A stretch of 8,788 nucleotides of DNA from Oxalobacteraceae bacterium. Lineage in GTDB: Bacteria > Pseudomonadota > Gammaproteobacteria > Burkholderiales > Burkholderiaceae_D. Where the stretch lies: NCBI GenBank assembly GCA_947446335.1, contig CANFGA010000098.1:1-8788 (forward strand). Direction: 5' to 3'. This document shows positions 1 through 5,817 of the stretch, piece by piece (position 1 is the first letter of the stretch; every line of letters starts with the position of its first letter). The notes below the pieces were generated by a model that saw nothing but the letters and a program-made list of their open reading frames with translations, was not told the origin of the DNA and did no database searches. A program made the translations under genes and the position numbers.

Positions 1-1076
1 CCTCGATCGTGATGGCCTCGGTGCTGGGATTCGACAAGAAATACGGCATCAAGATCGTGCTGAGCAAGGAATCGTCGTGGGCCAGCGTGCGCGACAAGCT
101 CGTCAACGGCGAACTCAACGCAGCCCATGTGCTCTACAGCCTGGTCTACGGCGTCCATCTGGGCGCTGGCGGGGCCAAGAAGGACATGGCGGTGCTGATG
201 AACCTGAACCAGAATGGCCAGGCCATCACCTTGTCGAAAAAATTGGCCGACAAGGGCGCCATCGATGGCCCGTCGCTGGCCAAGCTGATGCAACGCGAGA
301 AGCGCGAATACACGTTTGCGCAAACTTTTCCGACCGGCACGCACGCGATGTGGCTGTATTACTGGCTGGCGACCTACGGCATCAATCCGATGAAGGATGC
401 CCGCGTGATCACGGTGCCGCCGCCGCAAATGGTGGCTAACATGCGCGTTGGCAACATGGATGGTTTCTGCGTCGGCGAGCCATGGAATCACCGCGCAATC
501 GTCGACGGTGTCGGTTTCACAGCGGCGACGACCCAGGATATCTGGAAAGACCACCCGGAAAAAGTGCTGGGCACGACCGCAGAATGGGTCAGCAAGTATC
601 CGAACACGGCGCGTGCGCTCACTGCGGCGGTGCTGGAAGCGAGCCGCTGGATCGATGCATCGCTGTCGAACAAGAACCGGATGGCGCAAACCATTTCCGA
701 AAAATCGTATGTCAATACCTCGGTCGACGTCATCAATCAGCGCATTCTGGGGCGCTACACGAATGGCCTGGGCAAGACCTGGGACGATCCGAACTACATG
801 AAATTCTTCAATGAAGGCACGGTCAATTTCCCCTATCTGTCCGACGGCATGTGGTTCCTGACCCAGCAACAGCGCTGGGGCTTGCTCAAGGCCGAACCCG
901 ATTACCTGGCCGTGGCCACCGCGATCAACCGCATCGATGTCTACAAGGACGCCGCCGCGATGGCCAAGGTCAGCGTGCCGGCATCCACCATGCGCAGCGC
1001 AAAGCTGATCGATGGCGTGCTGTGGGATGGCAAGAATCCGAAGGCTTACGCCGCGTCGTTCAAGATCCGTGCTTGA
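1..1076 (+). CDS. nrtA: NrtA-type nitrate ABC transporter substrate-binding protein (5' truncated)
   Basis: This is the periplasmic nitrate-binding component of an NrtABD importer. The reading frame is open from base 3 to the TGA at 1074-1076, about 357 residues. There is no credible start at the left edge: the GTG/ATG at 9-14 lies inside conserved sequence (SIVMASVLGFDKKYGI), so the N-terminus, including the export signal, lies outside the window. Family features that can be read are the MWLYYWLATYGI segment, the NMRVGNMDGFCVGEPWN block (CVGEPWN encoded at 468-488, typical of NrtA/CmpA/NasF binding proteins), and an ending with NFPYLSDGMWFLTQQQRWG. The family is normally about 400-450 residues, so roughly 60-90 are missing. 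nrtB follows after a 15-bp gap, and the permease and ATPase genes in the same order support nitrate as the substrate. Cyanate, bicarbonate and nitrite relatives share the fold and cannot be excluded by sequence alone. Confidence 0.92.
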   Translation, partial: SIVMASVLGFDKKYGIKIVLSKESSWASVRDKLVNGELNAAHVLYSLVYGVHLGAGGAKKDMAVLMNLNQNGQAITLSKKLADKGAIDGPSLAKLMQREKREYTFAQTFPTGTHAMWLYYWLATYGINPMKDARVITVPPPQMVANMRVGNMDGFCVGEPWNHRAIVDGVGFTAATTQDIWKDHPEKVLGTTAEWVSKYPNTARALTAAVLEASRWIDASLSNKNRMAQTISEKSYVNTSVDVINQRILGRYTNGLGKTWDDPNYMKFFNEGTVNFPYLSDGMWFLTQQQRWGLLKAEPDYLAVATAINRIDVYKDAAAMAKVSVPASTMRSAKLIDGVLWDGKNPKAYAASFKIRA

Positions 1077-1091
1077 TTTCAGGGGAATATG

Positions 1092-2006
1092 ATGAGTGCA
1101 ATTTTGCAAAATGGCGCGCTGCTCGAGAAGGCAGTCGAGCCTGCTGTGGCCATCAGTACGGACGAGAAAGTCACGCGCACCGAGCGCCTGGCAGCGCGCG
1201 GCATCGTGTTTGGCCATCGCAAGTCGCGCTTCGGCCCCTGGGTCTTGAAATTTCTGCCACCGCTGCTGGGTTTGGCGATGCTGGTGCTGGTGTGGCAAAT
1301 CATCGCTGCCAAGAACAGCAATTTCCCTACCCCTTTGGTGACCTGGGATGCCGCGTTGAAGCTGTTTGCCGATCCGTTCTATAGCAACGGCCCCAACGAC
1401 CAGGGCATAGGCTGGAATATCCTGGCCTCGCTGAAGCGGGTAGCCGTCGGTTTCGGCCTCGCTGCGGTGGTCGGGATTCCGCTCGGATTCATGATCGGGC
1501 GCTTCAAGTTTGTCGCCGGCATGTTCAATCCCATCGTCAGTTTGCTGAAGCCGGTGTCGCCGTTGGCCTGGCTGCCGATCGGTTTGCTGGTGTTCAAGGC
1601 GGCCGATCCGGCTGCGATCTGGTCGATCTTCATCTGTTCGATCTGGCCGATGATCATCAATACCGCCGTCGGCGTGCAGCGCGTGCCGCAAGATTACATG
1701 AACGTGGCGCGGGTCTTGAATTTGTCCGAGTGGAAGATCATCACCAAGATCTTGCTGCCGTCGGTGCTGCCTTACATGCTGACCGGCGTGCGTCTGGCGA
1801 TCGGCACCGCGTGGCTGGTGATCGTGGCCGCCGAGATGCTGACTGGCGGCGTCGGCATCGGTTTCTGGGTATGGGATGAGTGGAACAACTTGAATGTGCC
1901 GCACATCATCATCGCGATCGTCGTCATCGGCGTGGTCGGGCTGGCGCTGGAACAGGCGCTGGTGTTCCTGGCCAAGTCATTCACTTACGAAGAAGTCGGG
2001 AGCTGA
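1092..2006 (+). CDS. nrtB: NrtB-type nitrate ABC transporter permease
   Basis: This is the inner-membrane permease that passes nitrate from the NrtA binding protein into the cytoplasm, powered by the NrtD ATPase. It is 304 residues, normal for the family. About the first 50 residues are polar and cytoplasmic. Hydrophobic segments follow at roughly 55-73, 116-135, 143-170, 176-195, 235-250 and 271-295. The EAA-type cytoplasmic loop that docks on the ATPase is seen at about 210-229 (LSEWKIITKILLPSVLPYM). The phrase KPVSPLAWLPIGLLVF is characteristic of the nitrate/taurine/sulfonate permease group. Two ATGs are adjacent, at 1089 and 1092. The AGGGG at 1081-1085 is 6 nt from the second and only 3 nt from the first, so 1092 is preferred, but the difference is one residue. 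The gene lies between nrtA and nrtD, with 2 nt between its TGA and the nrtD ATG. Confidence 0.93.
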   Translation: MSAILQNGALLEKAVEPAVAISTDEKVTRTERLAARGIVFGHRKSRFGPWVLKFLPPLLGLAMLVLVWQIIAAKNSNFPTPLVTWDAALKLFADPFYSNGPNDQGIGWNILASLKRVAVGFGLAAVVGIPLGFMIGRFKFVAGMFNPIVSLLKPVSPLAWLPIGLLVFKAADPAAIWSIFICSIWPMIINTAVGVQRVPQDYMNVARVLNLSEWKIITKILLPSVLPYMLTGVRLAIGTAWLVIVAAEMLTGGVGIGFWVWDEWNNLNVPHIIIAIVVIGVVGLALEQALVFLAKSFTYEEVGS

Positions 2007-2008
2007 GC

Positions 2009-2815
2009 ATGGATGCGAACAAATACATCGAAATCCAACACGCCGAGATGGTGTTCAATACCAAAAAAGGCAGTTTTCATGCGCTCGCCGATGTCAGCCT
2101 GAACGTCGCCAAGGGCGAGTTCATCACCTTGATCGGCCACTCCGGCTGCGGCAAGTCGACGCTGCTCAACTTGATCGCCGGCTTGACCGTCGCAACCGAA
2201 GGCGCCTTGCTGTGCGGCGGGCGCGAGATTGCCGGGCCGTCGCCCGAGCGCGCTGTCGTGTTTCAGAACCATTCCTTGTTGCCGTGGCTCACTTGCCATG
2301 AAAACGTCCATCTCGCGGTCGAGCGCGTGTTCGGCGCCAAGGAGTCCAAAGCGCAATTGAAGCAGCGCGTGACGGCGGCGCTCGAGATGGTAGGCTTGAC
2401 GGCTGCGGCCCAAAAGCGCCCGCATGAAATCTCGGGCGGCATGAAGCAGCGCGTCGGCATCGCCCGGGCGCTGTCGATGGAGCCGAAGGTGTTGCTGCTC
2501 GATGAGCCGTTCGGCGCGCTCGATGCATTGACCCGCGCTCACTTGCAAGATGAATTGCTGGGCATCGTCGCCGCCACTGCGTCGACCGTGGTGATGGTCA
2601 CGCACGATGTCGACGAGGCAGTGCTGCTGTCGGACCGGATCGTGATGATGACCAATGGCCCGAAAGCGACGATAGGGGAGGTCTTGCATGTCGACCTGGC
2701 CCGTCCACGCGACCGGGTCGCTCTGGCGCAAGATCCGGCCTACGTCGGCTACCGCAGCAGCGTGCTGGAATTTTTGTACCACCGCCAGTCGCGCCCGGTC
2801 AAGGACGCAGCGTAA
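2009..2815 (+). CDS. nrtD: NrtD-type nitrate ABC transporter ATP-binding protein
   Basis: This is the cytoplasmic ATPase subunit that drives nitrate import, 268 residues. All ABC motifs are present in order: Walker A GHSGCGKST at 43-51, Q-loop Q86 (VVFQNHSLLPWLT), signature ISGGMKQR at 141-148, Walker B VLLLDE at 161-166, D-loop ALDA at about 170-173, and switch histidine H199 (VMVTHDVDEA). There is no C-terminal NrtA-like regulatory domain, so it is the NrtD type and not the NrtC type. The ATG at 2009 is chosen because GGGAG at 1998-2002 is 6 nt upstream and the nrtB stop is only 2 nt away, which suggests translational coupling. The open frame continues upstream to 1880, but that part overlaps nrtB and is not protein-like. 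The gene is last in its operon and is followed by the repeat cluster and the convergent tsaD. Taurine (TauB) or sulfonate (SsuB) ATPases look similar; the neighbours decide for nitrate. Confidence 0.93.
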   Translation: MDANKYIEIQHAEMVFNTKKGSFHALADVSLNVAKGEFITLIGHSGCGKSTLLNLIAGLTVATEGALLCGGREIAGPSPERAVVFQNHSLLPWLTCHENVHLAVERVFGAKESKAQLKQRVTAALEMVGLTAAAQKRPHEISGGMKQRVGIARALSMEPKVLLLDEPFGALDALTRAHLQDELLGIVAATASTVVMVTHDVDEAVLLSDRIVMMTNGPKATIGEVLHVDLARPRDRVALAQDPAYVGYRSSVLEFLYHRQSRPVKDAA

Positions 2816-2818
2816 GCC

Positions 2819-2836
2819 AGGTACCAGGGGCCGAGC
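2819..2836 (+). repeat. degenerate first copy of the 18-bp repeat
   Basis: The ten bases AGGTACCAGG differ by one base from the AGGTGCCAGG that opens the copy at 2841. The remaining eight bases match poorly. It starts 4 bases after the nrtD stop codon. It is read as a decayed fourth member of the cluster, but it could be chance. Confidence 0.35.
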
Positions 2837-2840
2837 AAGC

Positions 2841-2858
2841 AGGTGCCAGGTTCAATCG
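2841..2858 (+). repeat. 18-bp repeat, copy A
   Basis: AGGTGCCAGGTTCAATCG. Its reverse complement recurs at 2939-2956 with 17 of 18 bases identical, and at 2901-2918 with 15 of 18. It lies in the gap between convergent nrtD and tsaD. Confidence 0.75.
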
Positions 2859-2900
2859 GGGCTGCTGCTGCGCAAGTTGGTTGATGCCATCGCCCCCCCC

Positions 2901-2918
2901 CGATCGAGCCTGGCAACT
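2901..2918 (-). repeat. 18-bp repeat, copy B (inverted)
   Basis: On the + strand CGATCGAGCCTGGCAACT, which differs at two positions from the copy at 2939. It directly follows an uninterrupted run of nine C (2893-2901, sharing base 2901). Confidence 0.7.
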
Positions 2919-2938
2919 GATGTCTTTGCTGCTGACCT

Positions 2939-2956
2939 CGATCGAACCTGGCACCT
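2939..2956 (-). repeat. 18-bp repeat, copy C (inverted), abutting the tsaD stop codon
   Basis: On the + strand CGATCGAACCTGGCACCT. It ends exactly at the base before the tsaD stop codon (TAG on the - strand at 2959-2957). With copy A it gives a 116-bp unit (2841-2956) with terminal inverted repeats, 17 of 18 matching. No target-site duplication is evident in the flanks. Confidence 0.75.
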
Positions 2957-4003
2957 CTAGATGGTCTTGATTTCATCGAGCGGCCAGCGCGGGCGCACGT
3001 TGAAGGCGTAATCACGCTTGGCTGCATCCGGGTTAATCTGCAGCCGCAGCGCGCCGGCAAACGCGATCATCGCACCATTGTCGGTGCAAAATTCGAGCGC
3101 CGGATAAAATACCTTGAAGCCCTTTTTCTTCGCCGCCGCGTTCAGCGAAGCGCGCAACTGGGTGTTGGCGCCGACGCCGCCGGCGATCACCAGCCGCTTG
3201 AGGCCGGTTTCCTTGAGCGCCGTCACGCATTTCGCGGTCAAGACATCGACGATCGCGTCGACGAAGCCGCGCGCGATGTTGGCTTTATCTTGTTCGCAGA
3301 CATTGGCCAGCGCCTGCTGTTTCTTGACCACCGTCAGCACCGCCGTCTTCAAGCCGGAAAAACTGAAATTCAAATCCTTCGAATGCAGCATCGGGCGCGG
3401 CAGCTTGTAGGCTGTCGGATCGCCGAATTCGGCCAGGCGCGAGATCGCCGGACCGCCCGGATAACCAAGCCCGAGCAACTTGGCCGACTTGTCGAACGCT
3501 TCGCCAGCCGCATCATCCAGGGTTTCGCCCAGCAGCGTGTATTGGCCGACGCCATCGACTTGCATCAGCTGCGTGTGGCCGCCCGAAACCAGGAGCGCGA
3601 TGAAGGGGAAGGCAGGCGCATCGGGCGCCAGCAGCGGCGACAGCAAGTGGCCTTCCAGATGGTGGATGCCCAGCACCGGCTTGTCCAGTGCCAAGCCGAG
3701 GCTGCAGGCGACCGAGCAGCCGACCAGCAGCGCGCCAGCGAGCCCGGGCCCCTGGGTATAGGCGATCGCATCGATCTGGTCGGCTGCGATGCCGGCTGTG
3801 GCCAGCACTTCTTCGAGCAAGGGGATGGCGCGCCGGATATGGTCGCGCGATGCCAGTTCGGGCACCACGCCGCCGTATTGTTCATGCATCGCCACTTGCG
3901 AATGGAGAGCGTGCGAGAGCAGGCCGCTTCCGTTCTCTCGCTCGGTGTCATATAGGGCGAGGCCGGTTTCGTCGCAGGAGGATTCGATGCCTAGAACAAT
4001 CAT
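2957..4003 (-). CDS. tsaD: tRNA N6-adenosine threonylcarbamoyltransferase TsaD
   Basis: TsaD (formerly Gcp/YgjD) transfers the threonylcarbamoyl group from threonylcarbamoyl-AMP to A37 of ANN-decoding tRNAs, in a complex with TsaB and TsaE in the cytoplasm. The protein is complete at 348 residues, against about 337 in E. coli. It starts with MIVLGIESSCDETG, which aligns with the canonical N-terminus and fixes the start. The metal-binding HHLEGH is at 114-119 (H115 and H119), the nucleotide-binding LVSGGHTQ is at 138-145, YPGGPAISRLA begins at 181, the AGGVGAN motif is at 274-280, and the metal-ligand aspartate is D308 in CTDNGAMIAFAG. No Shine-Dalgarno sequence is visible upstream (ACTCC directly before ATG), unlike its neighbours. 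It is a housekeeping gene lying between two nitrate gene groups, and its presence here is probably only neighbourhood. It follows the phosphatase-kinase gene on the same strand, 81 nt away, so read-through from the narK operon is possible. Confidence 0.97.
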   Translation of the reverse strand: MIVLGIESSCDETGLALYDTERENGSGLLSHALHSQVAMHEQYGGVVPELASRDHIRRAIPLLEEVLATAGIAADQIDAIAYTQGPGLAGALLVGCSVACSLGLALDKPVLGIHHLEGHLLSPLLAPDAPAFPFIALLVSGGHTQLMQVDGVGQYTLLGETLDDAAGEAFDKSAKLLGLGYPGGPAISRLAEFGDPTAYKLPRPMLHSKDLNFSFSGLKTAVLTVVKKQQALANVCEQDKANIARGFVDAIVDVLTAKCVTALKETGLKRLVIAGGVGANTQLRASLNAAAKKKGFKVFYPALEFCTDNGAMIAFAGALRLQINPDAAKRDYAFNVRPRWPLDEIKTI

Positions 4004-4032
4004 GGAGTGCCGAATAGAAAAGGGAATCCGTC

Positions 4033-4038
4033 ATTGTA
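4033..4038 (-). promoter_or_regulatory. possible sigma-70 -10 element for tsaD
   Basis: On the - strand the sequence TACAAT lies 29 bases before the tsaD ATG, giving a predicted start near 4026 and a leader of only about 20 nt without a Shine-Dalgarno. No good TTGACA-like -35 is seen 16-18 bp upstream (GC-rich there), so this is a weak call. A separate promoter would make sense for an essential gene downstream of a nitrogen-regulated operon. Confidence 0.35.
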
Positions 4039-4061
4039 AAGGAAAGCCGGCACCCGGCCGG
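4038..4061 (-). terminator. possible short terminator after the phosphatase-kinase gene
   Basis: On the - strand CCGGC (4061-4057) and GCCGG (4051-4047) can pair around the 5-base loop CGGGT, followed after one C by TTTCCTTT. The stem is only 5 bp and the T-run is interrupted by CC, so it may be leaky. Its tail overlaps the candidate -10 of tsaD by one base. Confidence 0.35.
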
Positions 4062-4084
4062 TCTTGCGCGGTGCTGCGGCCGGC

Positions 4085-5815
4085 TCAGTGCAGCATCAGC
4101 AGGTACAGCAGCAGCAAGTTGGCCACGATGGCGATCACGGCGATGGCGCGCCACAGACCGGCTGGATCGCGCTGCGCCAGCGCTGGCGGACCGCGCGTCG
4201 GCAGCGGCTTGGCGGCAGCGCGTTGCAAGGCCAGCAGAAATTCCTCGGCCGTCTCAAAACGCTCTTGCGGCTCGCGGGCGACCGCTTTCAGCAACACGTT
4301 TTCGAGCCAGAGTGGAATTTCCGGGCGATAGCGACTCGGCGCGACCGGTTGGCCGAAGCGCGGGCGCTGGAAGGGTTCGATTTCACCGTACGGAAAATGG
4401 CGCGTCAGCATCTGGTACAGCGTGACACCAAGCGCATACAGGTCGGTGCGCAGCGAGGCCGGCGCGTCGGCAAACTGTTCCGGCGCCAAAAATGACGGCG
4501 TGCCGGCCTGTGGTGCATCGATGCCGGCATCGGCGTCGGCATGACTGTCTTGCATGCCGGACTGGGCCAGTCCCAGGTCGAGCAGGCGCAACTGACCGTC
4601 ATCGCCGAGGTGGACATTGGCTGGCTTGATGTCGCGATGAATGATGCTGCGCCGGTGCAGCGCGCCCACTGCACGCACCAGTTGCTCGCCCAGCGCGAGC
4701 GCCTCGGGCACCGTGAAGTGGTGGCCGATGTCGAGGTGCTGCTGCAGGCTGTGGCCGGCGTGCCAGGTGGTCAGGTAATACAAATAATTGGGCGGCCGGG
4801 TTGCTATCACTTGCGGAAAGAAGCGCGCGATGACGCGCTTGGCCAGCCATTCCTCATGCGCGAACACGGCCCGCTCGCGCTCATCGTTGCCGCGATCCGG
4901 TTGCAGCGTTTTCAGCACCAGTTTGCGCTGCGCGCCGCTGACATCCTGGGCATCGGTGACCTGATACAGCAAGGTGGCAGCGGAGGCGTGGATCAGCGCT
5001 TCGACCCGGTAGCCATCGACCATCTGGCCCACCTGCAGTTTCGGCGGCGGGCGCAATGTGTGCGAGATCGACAGGCTGTCGCGCAGATTCTGTTCGGGCA
5101 GCGTGCGCACCGCCACCACCAGCGCGCTCAGGTTGTCGCTGCTGCCGCCGGCCAGCGCCGCGTCCAGCAAGGCGTCGGCGCAGGCATCGGCTTCTAGCGT
5201 GCCCTGCGCCAGTTGCGACAGATGAAAGGCCAGATCGTATTGGGTGATCGAAGCCCACAAGCCGTCCGAGGCCAGCAGGAAGACATCGCGTTCTTGCAAC
5301 TGGCCGGTGCCGTGATCGACCGTCAGCTGGGTGTCGAGACCGATGGCGCGCGTGAGCACATGCTGCATTTCGGGCCGGTCCCAGACATGGTCGCTGGTCA
5401 AGCGCGTGAGCACGCCGGCGCGCAGCAGGTAGAGCCGGGTATCGCCCACGTGCGAAAAATAATAGAAGCTGCCGCGCAGCACCAGCGCCGTCAACGTGGT
5501 GGCCATGCCGGTCAGTTCGGGCCGGATCGAGCCGTGGTGCAAGGTCCAGCCATTGCTTGCCTTGAGCACGCGTTCGATCGCTTGCGTCACCGGCCAGGTA
5601 TCGGGCGTGGCGTAATAATCGGCGAGCAAGCCGCGCACCGCATATTCGGATGCTTCGCGCCCGCCCTCGTTGCCGGACACGCCATCGGCCACCGCGCCGA
5701 TGAAGCCCTTGTTCGACAGTTCGGGCTCCAATGGCGTGACCATGCCGACGAAGTCTTCGTTGCGCGCGCGCAAGCCCTGGCGCGTGGCGTGGCCGGCTTC
5801 GAGCAGTAGGGCCAT
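4085..5815 (-). CDS. PP2C-family phosphatase fused to a Ser/Thr protein kinase, C-terminal membrane anchor
   Basis: A 576-residue bifunctional signalling protein. Residues 1-240 form a PP2C/SpoIIE-like metal-dependent phosphatase with the expected acidic residues: D21 (RNED), D44 (ADGVSG), D125 (HVGDTR), D184 (ASDG) and D227 (SSDN). Residues 265-535 form a Hanks-type kinase: lysine K302 (VLKTL), catalytic loop HRDIKPAN at 393-400 (D395, N400), DLG at 413-415 in place of DFG, FLAPEQ at 442-447, and D458. The usual glycine-rich loop is poorly conserved (IHASAAT at about 275-281, no GxGxxG). Residues 554-576 are a hydrophobic C-terminal segment ending 11 or fewer residues after its core, so the catalytic part should face the cytoplasm as a tail-anchored protein. 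The ATG at 5815 is chosen because the narK TAA is 2 nt upstream and AAGG (5826-5823) lies 7 nt before it. The frame stays open further upstream, to 6754, but that part is out-of-frame narK. Co-expression with the nitrate transporter suggests a regulatory role in nitrate assimilation. Substrates are unknown. Confidence 0.93.
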   Translation of the reverse strand: MALLLEAGHATRQGLRARNEDFVGMVTPLEPELSNKGFIGAVADGVSGNEGGREASEYAVRGLLADYYATPDTWPVTQAIERVLKASNGWTLHHGSIRPELTGMATTLTALVLRGSFYYFSHVGDTRLYLLRAGVLTRLTSDHVWDRPEMQHVLTRAIGLDTQLTVDHGTGQLQERDVFLLASDGLWASITQYDLAFHLSQLAQGTLEADACADALLDAALAGGSSDNLSALVVAVRTLPEQNLRDSLSISHTLRPPPKLQVGQMVDGYRVEALIHASAATLLYQVTDAQDVSGAQRKLVLKTLQPDRGNDERERAVFAHEEWLAKRVIARFFPQVIATRPPNYLYYLTTWHAGHSLQQHLDIGHHFTVPEALALGEQLVRAVGALHRRSIIHRDIKPANVHLGDDGQLRLLDLGLAQSGMQDSHADADAGIDAPQAGTPSFLAPEQFADAPASLRTDLYALGVTLYQMLTRHFPYGEIEPFQRPRFGQPVAPSRYRPEIPLWLENVLLKAVAREPQERFETAEEFLLALQRAAAKPLPTRGPPALAQRDPAGLWRAIAVIAIVANLLLLYLLMLH

Positions 5816-5817
5816 GC

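Larger units (their letters stand above)
2841..2918. terminator. candidate bidirectional hairpin between nrtD and tsaD
   Basis: Copies A and B of the repeat, extended by GGGG (2858-2861) and CCCC (2897-2900), can pair as a stem of 21 positions, 18 of them Watson-Crick, around a loop of 35 bases at 2862-2896. Copy A can alternatively pair with the copy at 2939-2956. It sits between two genes that run toward each other, where a two-way transcription barrier is expected. There is no clean U-tract after the stem on either strand, so classical Rho-independent termination is uncertain. RNA 3' end protection or a REP-like role fits equally well. Confidence 0.4.

Noticed and set aside
1985..2782. 265-residue frame on the - strand opposite nrtD
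   Set aside because: It is an antisense shadow of a complete ABC ATPase and has no recognisable motif.
2841..2956. Insertion sequence
   Set aside because: The 116-bp unit has terminal inverted repeats but no transposase frame and no visible target duplication. At most it is a non-autonomous element.
3290..3955. 221-residue frame on the + strand opposite tsaD
   Set aside because: It is low-complexity Gln/Arg/Ala-rich sequence, antisense to conserved TsaD motifs.
4541..5197. 218-residue frame on the + strand opposite the phosphatase-kinase
   Set aside because: It is antisense to catalytic motifs of both domains, with shadow-like composition.
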